In this document: positions 1-6,814 of the stretch, piece by piece
Position numbering within the stretch: position 1 is the stretch's first letter
Layout: the number at the start of each line of letters is the position of its first letter
Origin: Clostridia bacterium
GTDB lineage: Bacteria > Bacillota > Clostridia > Oscillospirales > CAG-272
Direction: 5' to 3'
Assembly (NCBI GenBank): GCA_017382555.1
Contig: JAFOAB010000222.1
Location: 1 to 21,132 of the forward strand
DNA length: 21,132 nt
Notes under the pieces: model-generated
What the model was told of the DNA's origin: nothing
Databases searched by the model: none
What the model saw: only the letters and a program-made list of their open reading frames with translations
Translations under genes and position numbers: made by a program

Positions 1-30
1 CGCTTCTACAACAACGATCGTATCCAAACT

Positions 31-66
31 AAAACAAAACTGACTCCGCTTGAAAAACGAAGTCAG
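31..66 (-). terminator. Intrinsic terminator of the minus-strand M20/nrdR/ABC-F unit
   Basis: Read on the minus strand, CTGACTTCG (66-58) pairs with CGGAGTCAG (48-40) across a 9-nt loop, giving nine pairs of which one is G-U. The run TTTTGTTTT (39-31) follows directly. The G-U pair is a mismatch on the plus strand, so the element works in the minus direction. It lies about 100 bp past the ABC-F stop codon. I see no gene in the rest of 1-166. Confidence 0.82.
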
Positions 67-166
67 TATGTTGCTTAGTATTTAATAAATTCTACCATAG
101 GGGTCTTTTTTGTACTGTCCGTACAATTTGGGGCTCAACACAAAGGATGCTCTTTTTCGTTTTATA

Positions 167-2083
167 TCATTCCTCTTCCGCTTCCTCGTAAAGGAGAAGC
201 AGCTCCTCCTCCGATGCCTCGATGAGCTTGGAAAGCTCTGCGGCGCGGACGTAATCGGTGGCGGGATCGTACATTTCCTTTTCCATTTCGGGAAGCAGCT
301 TTTCAAGCTCGGCAATGCGGGCATCGCGCTGCTGCTTGCGCTTTTCCGCCTTTCTTTTTGCGGCGGCCTCCTCCTTACGGCGAAGATAATCGTTCTTACC
401 CTCCTGCTCCGTCGAAGCAACTGCCGTGGGTGCGGAGCCTACGTGCTTTGCCGCATCCGCACTTCTGAATTCGCGGAAGGAGTTGTAATCGTCATCCGCG
501 GTCATAGGGTAGGAAAGTATTCCGCCTCTTTCTGCGGGCAGAAGCTCCACAATGCGGGTGGCAAGCTTGTCGATAAAATATCTGTCGTGGCTGACTGAAA
601 TTATCGTGCCCTCAAACTCCTCAAGTGCCGCCTCAAGTGCCTCCTTGGAGTTGATATCAAGGTGGTTTGTCGGCTCATCGAGGATGAGGAGGTTAGCACC
701 CGACCACATCAGCTTGGCAAGGGCAAGGCGGCATCTCTCCCCGCCCGAAAGATTGGCAACGGATTTGAAAACGTCCTCACCGCAGAATAGAAATGCACCG
801 AGCAGAGAGCGGATCTCGCCCTCTTTTTTCTGTGGATAAGCGTCCGCAAGCTCGTCGAAAACGGTGTTTGCGCCGTTTATACCGTGATTTTCCTGATCGT
901 AGTAGGCGATTTTAACACCCACGCCGTGGATGATGCTTCCGCTGTTTGCGGAAAGCTTACCGCAAATTATGCGCATCAGCGTGGATTTGCCCACACCGTT
1001 CGCACCTACGACGAAAAGTCGCTCACCGCGCTTAATATCGAGATCAACCTCGGAAAACAGCGGCTTGCCCTCAAAGCCCATTGCAAGCTTGCGAATTGTC
1101 AGCACGTCGTTTCCGCTTGTATTACCCGCCTTGAATTCAAGGCGCATACTGCGCTGCTCTGCTACGGGGCGTGCGTACTTTTCCATACGCGCAAGCGCCT
1201 TTTCGCGACTCGCGATGGTAACAAAGTTGCGCTCGCGTCCAAATCGCCTCTGCTGCTCTATATGTGCCTTGATGCGCGCAATTTCCTTTTGCTGTAATTT
1301 CCAGCGCTTTTCCTCAAATGCGCGCTCTGCGTCCCTTAATTCCTCCGTTTTGGAGTAATTTCCGGGGTAGAGCTTTGCGTGCAGATTTTCCACAACCAGC
1401 GTCTTGTTTGTTACGCGGTCAAGAAAATATCTGTCGTGGGAGATAACGATAAGCGTTTTTTTGTACTGTGCAAGGAAGCCCTCGAGCCAGAAAAGCGTGT
1501 CCGCGTCAAGGTGGTTCGTCGGCTCGTCCAGCATCAGCACGTCGGGCTCGGCAAACAGTATACGCGCAAGCGCAAGGCGTGTGCGCTGACCGCCGGAAAG
1601 GGCGGAAAGAGGATTTTGCGCATCAACGGCGGTAAAGCCCGTTTTAGTAAGCAGGCTGTCGCATCTGCTCTTGTAATGTCTGCCGCCGAGGGCGGTAAAT
1701 TTCTCGTTCAGGTCGTTAAGACGGCTCGCAAGGGAAGCACCGCCCTCCGACTCCAAACGGCGCTCTGTGGCGGCAATTTCCGCCTCCAGCGCAATTATCT
1801 CGGGTACACCGCGGTACATATATTCGGTTACGGTGAGATCCGGGTCCGCATCTGCGCACGAATTCTGCTCAAGGCAGGCAACCGTCTTTCCTCTGGCGTA
1901 GGCAAAGGAGCCCGTTGTAGGGTCCTCCTCGCCGAGAAGAATACGGAAAAGGGAGGTCTTGCCCGCGCCGTTACGGCCGACAACACCCACCCTGTCTCCT
2001 TCATTTACCGAAAAGCTGATATCCTCAAGTATAACGTCCGTGCCGAAGGCGAGGGACACGTTTGATACCGAAAGTATGGTCAT
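167..2083 (-). CDS. ABC-F family ATPase (two ATP-binding cassettes, no membrane domain)
   Basis: A 638-residue protein with two complete ABC cassettes and no membrane segment, as in ABC-F proteins, which bind ribosomes and act on translation or drug protection. Cassette 1 has Walker A GRNGAGKTS (36-44), signature LSGGQ (162-166) and Walker B ending LDEPTNHLD (about 185-193). A charged linker (about 240-320) matches the ABC-F linker. Cassette 2 has GANGVGKST (360-368), LSGGER (445-450) and LDEPTNHLD (468-476). The C-terminus (about 565-638) is Lys/Glu-rich and probably coiled coil, as in YdiF/Uup-type members. The start codon overlaps the nrdR stop codon by one base (TAATG) and has no clear Shine-Dalgarno site, so translation is probably coupled to nrdR. 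Length and C-terminal extension suit the YdiF group; I cannot separate a housekeeping from a resistance role. Confidence 0.93.
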   Translation of the reverse strand: MTILSVSNVSLAFGTDVILEDISFSVNEGDRVGVVGRNGAGKTSLFRILLGEEDPTTGSFAYARGKTVACLEQNSCADADPDLTVTEYMYRGVPEIIALEAEIAATERRLESEGGASLASRLNDLNEKFTALGGRHYKSRCDSLLTKTGFTAVDAQNPLSALSGGQRTRLALARILFAEPDVLMLDEPTNHLDADTLFWLEGFLAQYKKTLIVISHDRYFLDRVTNKTLVVENLHAKLYPGNYSKTEELRDAERAFEEKRWKLQQKEIARIKAHIEQQRRFGRERNFVTIASREKALARMEKYARPVAEQRSMRLEFKAGNTSGNDVLTIRKLAMGFEGKPLFSEVDLDIKRGERLFVVGANGVGKSTLMRIICGKLSANSGSIIHGVGVKIAYYDQENHGINGANTVFDELADAYPQKKEGEIRSLLGAFLFCGEDVFKSVANLSGGERCRLALAKLMWSGANLLILDEPTNHLDINSKEALEAALEEFEGTIISVSHDRYFIDKLATRIVELLPAERGGILSYPMTADDDYNSFREFRSADAAKHVGSAPTAVASTEQEGKNDYLRRKEEAAAKRKAEKRKQQRDARIAELEKLLPEMEKEMYDPATDYVRAAELSKLIEASEEELLLLYEEAEEE

Positions 2084-2535
2084 TATTTGTTCTCGTTGTT
2101 GTTTATTGTTTCAAGCTCGTCAAGGAAGCTCTTTATATCGTCAAAATCGCGGTATACGGATGCGTATCTGATGTAGGATACGGCATCAAGCTTGCGGAGC
2201 TTCTGCAGCACCGCTTTTCCTATTTCGTCGGAGGTTACCTCACCGCGCAGGGAGTTGGTGAACTCGGTCTCCACCTCGGTGGCGAGTGCTTCCGCATCCA
2301 CGGGTCGCTTGTGGCAAGCCTTAAGAATACCCGCAACCACCTTGTGGCGGTCGAAGAATTCCTTCGCTCCGTCCTTTTTTACTACCATGATCTGGATGTT
2401 GTCGACAACCTCATAGGTAGTAAAGCGTCTTTGACATGCAAGGCATTCGCGGCGTCTGCGTATGCTTGCGTTTTCGTTTATCGGTCTGCTGTCAAGCACC
2501 TTGCTTTCCGCATGGCCGCAAGCGGGACATTTCAT
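2083..2535 (-). CDS. nrdR: Transcriptional repressor NrdR
   Basis: A 150-residue protein, normal length for NrdR, the nucleotide-sensing repressor of ribonucleotide reductase genes. It begins MKCPACG and has the zinc-ribbon cysteines C3, C6, C31 and C34, the Arg-rich DNA-binding stretch RRRREC (26-31) and FTTYE, followed by an ATP-cone domain (about 49-139) starting at VVKKDGAKEFFDR. ATP or dATP binding to the cone controls oligomerisation and DNA binding in this family. The ATG at 2535 has an AAAGGA site upstream. The gene is first in a two-gene unit with the ABC-F ATPase, driven by a consensus promoter that carries candidate NrdR boxes, so autoregulation is plausible. No nrd reductase genes are in the window. 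Confidence 0.96.
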   Translation of the reverse strand: MKCPACGHAESKVLDSRPINENASIRRRRECLACQRRFTTYEVVDNIQIMVVKKDGAKEFFDRHKVVAGILKACHKRPVDAEALATEVETEFTNSLRGEVTSDEIGKAVLQKLRKLDAVSYIRYASVYRDFDDIKSFLDELETINNNENK

Positions 2536-2559
2536 AGGGTGTATCCTTTCGTGGAAAAA

Positions 2560-2605
2560 TTACTGCATATTGTGGATATACATTGCCATTATACTATATA
2601 TATAG
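2560..2605 (-). promoter_or_regulatory. Pair of candidate NrdR boxes over and after the nrdR promoter
   Basis: The family consensus as I recall it is acaCwAtATaTwGtgt, usually found as tandem boxes about three helical turns apart. On the minus strand, CCACAATATGCAGTAA (2575-2560) matches 11 of 16 positions. The palindrome CTATATATATAG (2605-2594) lies in the promoter spacer, but its core is 12 bp rather than 10, so it fits only loosely. The two centres are 32 bp apart. One site sits in the promoter and the other just downstream of the expected transcription start, both suitable for repression. Confidence 0.45.
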
Positions 2606-2616
2606 CTTTCTGTCAA
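2588..2616 (-). promoter_or_regulatory. Consensus sigma-A promoter of nrdR and the ABC-F gene
   Basis: On the minus strand TTGACA (2616-2611) and TATAAT (2593-2588) are separated by exactly 17 bp, a perfect match in both hexamers. Transcription should begin near 2581, giving a leader of about 45 nt before the nrdR ATG. The -35 hexamer contains the TGA stop codon (2615-2613) of the upstream M20 gene, so that gene's transcript must run through this promoter. Confidence 0.9.
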
Positions 2617-3791
2617 TCTTTTCCGCCATTTTCGTCGAACGCGAGGGCGCAGAGTGCGGCGCATCCGTACGGCAGACAGCCCTCGTCAAAGCGTACAGCG
2701 GGGTGGTGAAGCGGGTACGGGGAAAAATTCGTATCCCCTGCGGACAGGCTGAAAAAGAGGGAAGGGATCTTTTGGCTGAAATAAGCAAAATCCTCACTGC
2801 CGCCGATGCTTTTTTGCATTTTTGCCTCGTGCGAGGAAAGCACGTACGGCAATTCGCGGCGAAAAAGCTCGGTGGCTCGTGTAAGCAGGTCAGAGCTGTT
2901 TATAAGCGCAGGTGAGGAGGAAAGTATCTCCGTCACCGCCACACATCCGCTTGCCAATGCGGTGTATTTTGCGCATTCCGCAAGCCGCACGGAAAGGTAT
3001 TTTGCGTGCTCGCGGTCAAAGGTGCGAAGCGTGCCCTCCATTACCGCAGTGCCGCAAATGGCATTTGCGGCATTTCCGGCGTGGAGAGAGCCGACGGTGA
3101 GGCAGGAGGCGATCTGCGGGTCGCTTTCGCGGGAAATAAGCGATTCAAGCGCACAGACGGTACGGGAAGCGCAAAGCAGTGCATCCCTGCCCGCGTGGGG
3201 TGCCGCTCCGTGGCTTTCTCTGCCCGTTACCGTAATGCGGAAAAATTCCGCATAGGGAGCGCAAGCACCGTCGGGCGGAAGAATTACCGTTCCCGTTTTA
3301 AAGGGCACAGCGGGCAAAACGTGCATACCGTAGGCGGCGCATATTCCGTCCGCCGCACCGCATTCAAGCATCCTTTTCGCTCCACTGAGAGTTTCCTCCG
3401 CTCCCTGAAAAGCAAGCCTTACACCGCGCGTGAGGCGGTGCTTGTTTTTTTCGATGATTTTAGCCGCGCCAAGCAGCATTGCGGTGTGCATATCGTGTCC
3501 GCACAGATGCCCGCAGCCGTTTGAGGCGGAGAAGGGAAGCCCGCTTTTTTCGGCTATCGGAAGCGCATCGCAATCGGCGCGCAGAATTATTTTCTCCGCG
3601 CTTTTTCCCTCTATATCCGCAATTATTCCACCACCGCAATGCCTCGGCTCGATGCCGTTTTTTCTCAGCACGCTTGAGATATATTCAATAGTTTTCGGGA
3701 TATCAAAGCCCGTTTCCGCAAGCGAGTGGACGGTGCGCCTGTGTAAAATAAGCTCCTCGGAAATCCCCTCGCATTCCTTTAAAACATTCAT
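2613..3791 (-). CDS. M20 family metallo-amidohydrolase (M20D-like)
   Basis: A 392-residue cytoplasmic zinc or manganese hydrolase of the M20 amidohydrolase/peptidase family, whose members hydrolyse N-acyl amino acids or hippurate-like amides. The metal-site motif CGHDMH (97-102), the acidic pair EE (132-133), YGMHVLP (154-160, metal His157), the dimerisation-domain motif ESHGAAPHAG (192-201) and GGSEDFAYF (330-338) appear in family order. An in-frame ATG at 3854 lies 21 codons upstream, but the ATG at 3791 has GGGGAG six bases before it and begins where family similarity begins, so I chose it. The substrate cannot be read from sequence. No terminator separates it from nrdR; it is divergent from the tepA-like gene. 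Confidence 0.9.
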   Translation of the reverse strand: MNVLKECEGISEELILHRRTVHSLAETGFDIPKTIEYISSVLRKNGIEPRHCGGGIIADIEGKSAEKIILRADCDALPIAEKSGLPFSASNGCGHLCGHDMHTAMLLGAAKIIEKNKHRLTRGVRLAFQGAEETLSGAKRMLECGAADGICAAYGMHVLPAVPFKTGTVILPPDGACAPYAEFFRITVTGRESHGAAPHAGRDALLCASRTVCALESLISRESDPQIASCLTVGSLHAGNAANAICGTAVMEGTLRTFDREHAKYLSVRLAECAKYTALASGCVAVTEILSSSPALINSSDLLTRATELFRRELPYVLSSHEAKMQKSIGGSEDFAYFSQKIPSLFFSLSAGDTNFSPYPLHHPAVRFDEGCLPYGCAALCALAFDENGGKD

Positions 3792-3834
3792 AAAATTCTC
3801 CCCGTTAGTTTTTTTAAAGAGTATTCCACACGGC

Positions 3835-3850
3835 GTGAAAAATATTTCAC
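3835..3850. promoter_or_regulatory. Perfect inverted repeat between divergent genes (possible operator)
   Basis: GTGAAA-aata-TTTCAC is a perfect 6-bp inverted repeat in the 125-bp gap between the M20 gene and the tepA-like gene. On the minus strand an extended -10-like sequence TGGAATACT (3828-3820) lies just beyond it; on the plus strand TATACT (3886-3891) precedes the tepA start. Neither has a convincing -35 box. A 9-bp direct repeat GCTTCGCGT occurs at 3857-3865 and 3871-3879. The role as a shared operator is inference. Confidence 0.3.
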
Positions 3851-3916
3851 TCACAAGCTTCGCGTATTTCGCTTCGCGTCTTGGTTATACTAACGAAAAA
3901 AGAGGAGTGGACAGAT

Positions 3917-4624
3917 ATGAACGAGGAAACGAAAACACAGGACGAGGAATGCGATGGCGCAGAAAATTCCGAAGCACGGAAGACGGTGGAGAAGCTCGGT
4001 GCGGTAACGGACAAGCGCTTTGCGTGTATTACGATAATAGGTCAGGTGGAGGGGCATTATATACTCGACAGCTCGCAAAAGGCAACGAAGTACGAGCATC
4101 TCATTCCCCTGCTTGTTTCGGTAGAGCAGGATGCGGAGGTGGAGGGGGTGCTTGTGGTTCTCAACACGATGGGCGGAGACGTCGAGGCGGGGCTTGCGAT
4201 AGCGGAGATGATAGCCTCGCTTACAAAGCCCACGGTATCCCTCGTGCTTGGTGGAGGACACAGCATAGGCATTCCGCTTGCCGTGTGTGCAGACAGATCA
4301 TTTATTGTTGAAAGCGCAACCATGACCATCCACCCCGTCCGGTCCAGCGGAACGGTTATCGGTGTTCCGCAGAGCTTTTATTATTTTGAAAGGATGCAGG
4401 AAAGGATACTGGATTTTCTTGCCTCCCACAGCAAGGCGGATAAGGCGGAGCTGAGAAGAATGATGATGAACACGGACGAGATGGCAAATGATGTCGGAAG
4501 TATAATTGACGGAAGGCTTGCAGTCGGCATTGGGCTGATCGATGAGATCGGCGGCATCGGAGAGGCGCTCGAATGTCTCCGAAAAATGGCGCAGGACGAC
4601 AAAAAACGCACAAAAAGCGAATAG
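3917..4624 (+). CDS. tepA: ClpP-like serine protease, TepA family
   Basis: A 235-residue protein of the ClpP/crotonase fold, closest in my reading to TepA (YmfB) of Firmicutes, a ClpP-like protease described as a translocation-enhancing factor. After a charged 30-residue leader comes the core: NTMGGDVEAGLAIAEMI (83-99), the nucleophile Ser116 in GGGHSIGIPLA, and the catalytic His139 in MTIHPVRSSG. An Asp for the triad could be D187 or D192; I cannot decide. No signal peptide. The ATG at 3917 has AGAGGAG nine bases upstream and is preferred to an in-frame start at 3881. Next on the same strand are a SpoVAF-like germination protein and a MecA-like adaptor, so protein quality control and sporulation genes are grouped here. 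Confidence 0.85.
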   Translation: MNEETKTQDEECDGAENSEARKTVEKLGAVTDKRFACITIIGQVEGHYILDSSQKATKYEHLIPLLVSVEQDAEVEGVLVVLNTMGGDVEAGLAIAEMIASLTKPTVSLVLGGGHSIGIPLAVCADRSFIVESATMTIHPVRSSGTVIGVPQSFYYFERMQERILDFLASHSKADKAELRRMMMNTDEMANDVGSIIDGRLAVGIGLIDEIGGIGEALECLRKMAQDDKKRTKSE

Positions 4625-4642
4625 AACTTCAAGATATGATTA

Positions 4643-4672
4643 GATATACCATATTTACAAATACGGTATATC
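4643..4672. promoter_or_regulatory. 8-bp perfect inverted repeat upstream of the spoVAF-like gene
   Basis: GATATACC (4643-4650) and GGTATATC (4665-4672) are exact inverse complements separated by 14 AT-rich bases. No T-run follows, so it is not a normal intrinsic terminator. It lies 52 bp before the start codon, where an operator or weak hairpin could sit. I looked for a forespore (sigma-F/G) promoter in 4625-4723 and cannot call one with confidence. Confidence 0.35.
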
Positions 4673-4723
4673 GAAATTACGAATAGATAAAAACCTAATT
4701 AATATGGCAAAAGAGGTGGAAAA

Positions 4724-6136
4724 ATGGCGGAAAGCACGGTGCTTTGCGAGGATTACCGTAAAAATACGGAGATGATGAGCGAGATGCTACGCGTGGGCAG
4801 TAGCTTTGATATAATCAAGAAAACGGTAGCGCTTGAGGCGGGCGAGCTTACCCTTTACTACGTTGACGGCCTTATAAAGGATGATACCCTTTTTAAGCTC
4901 ATACAGCATTTTTACACCGTAAAGGGCGAGCTGTGCGATGCCGCAGAATTTATTAAACGCCACGTTCCGTACGTGGAGGCGGAGGCGTGCGGATATACGG
5001 ACGAGCTGTGCCGCGCCGTGCTTTCGGGTGCCGCCGTGATGCTTGGAAGTGGCTTTGGCGGATGGGGTGTTATCATAGATGCGCGCACCTATCCCGCGCG
5101 TACGACCTCGGAGCCGGAGACGGATAAGGTGCTTCAGGGGGCGCACGACGGCTTTGTGGAAACACTTATTTTCAACACAGCCCTTGTGCGCAGAAGGATA
5201 AGGGATCCCGCCCTCACCTTCTCCTACATCTCGGTCGGCAGGGTGGGAAAAACGGACGTTTGCGTTGCGTATATGGAGGGGCGCGCAGACCCCGTGTTCG
5301 TATCGAAAATAAAGGATATGCTTCGCCGCGCGGATTGCGATGCGCTTGCAATGGGTCAGCAGAGCCTTGCCGAGGTGTTGGTGAAAAGACGGTGGTATAA
5401 CCCCTTCCCCAAGGTCAGGTATACGGAGCGCCCCGATACCGCATCCGCACAGCTTATCGAGGGGAACGTGCTGGTTTTTTGCGACACTTCACCCTCGGCA
5501 ATGATACTTCCGACATCTGTATTTGATTTCATGCAGGAAACGGACGATTACGCACTTCCGCCGCTTACGGGCTGCTATCTGCGCATCGTTCGGCATATCG
5601 CATTTTTGCTTACCGTGTTCTTTACTCCGCTGTGGCTTTTGCTTGTAAATCGCCCCGAAATACTGCCCGAGTGGTTAAGCTTTCTTGTGCCGTCATCGGA
5701 GGCAAGGCTACCGCTTGCCGCACAGCTTTTGCTTGCGGATTTTATTATAGATGCATTGAAGCTCGCCTCGCTGAATACCCCTTCGCTTCTTGCGGGCTCG
5801 CTGTCCGCAATTGCGGGGCTGATACTCGGAGATTTTGCCGTGGAGGTCGGCTGGATGATACCGGAGGTAATACTTTATATGGCATTCGTCTCCGTGGTCA
5901 GCTTCGCACAGCCGGGAGTGGAGCTTGGATTTGCTTTTAAATTCTTGCGCATAATGCTCGTTATCCTCTCCGCGCTTTTCGGCTTTTTCGGATTCTTTGG
6001 GGGCATCGGTCTTATCGTGCTGATGCTATGCACAAACAAAACGGTCGCAGGCACGCGTTTTTATCTTTACCCCCTCATCCCGTTTGACGGCAAAAAGCTG
6101 AAGCGCTTGTTTTTCAGAACCGCAAAGCGGGAGTAA
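4724..6136 (+). CDS. spoVAF: Spore germination membrane protein, SpoVAF/GerA family
   Basis: A 470-residue integral membrane protein of the GerA family. A soluble N-terminal part (1-285) contains the family features DGL-KDD (48-54), HDGFVETLIFNTALVRRRIR (141-160) and EGNVLVFCDTSPSAMILPT (246-264); the wording of the last resembles SpoVAF more than the GerAA/GerBA nutrient-receptor subunits. Hydrophobic segments at about 291-308, 333-350, 354-371, 382-395 and 407-435 form the membrane domain, with a short basic C-terminal tail. SpoVAF works with the SpoVA channel and germinant receptors in the spore inner membrane. The start has GAGGTGG five bases upstream. No other spoVA gene lies beside it, so an orphan GerA-A subunit remains possible. 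Confidence 0.85.
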   Translation: MAESTVLCEDYRKNTEMMSEMLRVGSSFDIIKKTVALEAGELTLYYVDGLIKDDTLFKLIQHFYTVKGELCDAAEFIKRHVPYVEAEACGYTDELCRAVLSGAAVMLGSGFGGWGVIIDARTYPARTTSEPETDKVLQGAHDGFVETLIFNTALVRRRIRDPALTFSYISVGRVGKTDVCVAYMEGRADPVFVSKIKDMLRRADCDALAMGQQSLAEVLVKRRWYNPFPKVRYTERPDTASAQLIEGNVLVFCDTSPSAMILPTSVFDFMQETDDYALPPLTGCYLRIVRHIAFLLTVFFTPLWLLLVNRPEILPEWLSFLVPSSEARLPLAAQLLLADFIIDALKLASLNTPSLLAGSLSAIAGLILGDFAVEVGWMIPEVILYMAFVSVVSFAQPGVELGFAFKFLRIMLVILSALFGFFGFFGGIGLIVLMLCTNKTVAGTRFYLYPLIPFDGKKLKRLFFRTAKRE

Positions 6137-6146
6137 CAAAAAACAA

Positions 6147-6182
6147 CACCTCTGCTATACTGTCAGTAAAAGAGCGGAGGTG
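6147..6182 (+). promoter_or_regulatory. Hairpin covering the Shine-Dalgarno site of the mecA-like gene
   Basis: CACCTCTGCT (6147-6156) can pair with AGCGGAGGTG (6173-6182) over ten pairs, one of them G-U, around a 16-nt loop. The 3' arm contains the very strong ribosome binding site GGAGGTGAT (6176-6184) of the gene at 6188. Only RNA starting upstream of 6147 would contain both arms. Confidence 0.5.
6153..6161 (+). promoter_or_regulatory. Candidate extended -10 promoter of the mecA-like gene
   Basis: TGC-TATACT (6153-6161) matches an extended -10 element (TGn plus five of six bases of TATAAT). There is no good -35 hexamer 16-18 bp upstream, which extended -10 promoters tolerate. Transcription would start near 6168, inside the loop of the hairpin at 6147-6182, so this transcript would lack the 5' arm that masks the ribosome binding site. 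Confidence 0.45.
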
Positions 6183-6187
6183 ATGGT

Positions 6188-6697
6188 ATGAGAGTTATAA
6201 GGATAAGCGCGAACAACGTGCGTGTGGAGATGAGCGATGAGGAGGCGGAAAAATACGGCATTGATGCCACCGCGGAGGCGGAGAACGGCGCCGCGAGAGG
6301 AACCCTCAGAAGGCTGCTTGAGGCTGTGAAAAGCGAATCGGGCATCGATTACTGCGGAGAGCGTGTTTCCGTCAGGCTTTTGCGCTCACACGGAGTGTGC
6401 GATATGATAATAAGCCGCCTTGGCGTGTGCGAGAGCAAAGCGCCCGGTGCTTGCGTTGTGCGCTTTCCCTCTGTCGGTGCGCTGATTGCCGCTTGCCGCG
6501 TTATGGACCGAGCCCTCCGTGCCGATGCCTGCATCGGGGAAATCGGTGCCTTTCTCATTATTGATGCGGAGCACGCATCGAAATTCTCAAATAAGGATGG
6601 GGAAGTGACGGATTTTGCATTTTGCGAGGAATTTGTGCGCGAGCATTGCAAAACGGTCTGTACGGGCGATGCGATAAGATGCCTCTCCGAACTTTAG
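6188..6697 (+). CDS. Diverged MecA-like adaptor protein
   Basis: A 169-residue acidic soluble protein that I read as a shortened MecA-family member (NegReg domain). MecA is an adaptor that delivers substrates to ClpC-ClpP; B. subtilis MecA has about 218 residues. The N-terminal part (1-80) follows the MecA pattern: a start like MRVIRISANNVRVEMSDEE, a variable stretch, then SVRLLRSHGVCDMIISRLG, in the place of MecA's hydrophobic strand ending EIIVTK. The C-terminal part (about 87-165) carries VRFPSVGALIAACRVMD and IGAFLIIDA, resembling the MecA C-terminal domain that binds ClpC. The inter-domain linker is much shorter than in B. subtilis. The ribosome binding site GGAGGTGAT is nearly perfect. 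The call rests on pattern memory; an unrelated small regulator is possible. Confidence 0.6.
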   Translation: MRVIRISANNVRVEMSDEEAEKYGIDATAEAENGAARGTLRRLLEAVKSESGIDYCGERVSVRLLRSHGVCDMIISRLGVCESKAPGACVVRFPSVGALIAACRVMDRALRADACIGEIGAFLIIDAEHASKFSNKDGEVTDFAFCEEFVREHCKTVCTGDAIRCLSEL

Positions 6698-6742
6698 ACG
6701 GGGGCAACTACATTTTTCTTAACATTCGTTACACTTTTATGC

Positions 6743-6771
6743 TTGACATATTTTTCCCCGCTTTGTATAAT
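6743..6771 (+). promoter_or_regulatory. Consensus sigma-A promoter of the beta-helix/SGNH lipoprotein gene
   Basis: TTGACA (6743-6748) and TATAAT (6766-6771) are separated by 17 bp, a perfect match in both hexamers. The expected start is near 6778, leaving a leader of about 37 nt with an AAGGGGAAG ribosome binding site. No terminator was seen between the mecA-like stop codon and this promoter. Confidence 0.9.
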
Positions 6772-6814
6772 AGGATATAAACATTTTTCTATTACTTTAC
6801 AAAGGGGAAGAACA

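Noticed and set aside
4643..4672. Terminator between the tepA-like and spoVAF-like genes
   Set aside because: The 8-bp stem is AT-rich and no T-run follows in either direction, so an operator-like inverted repeat is the safer description.
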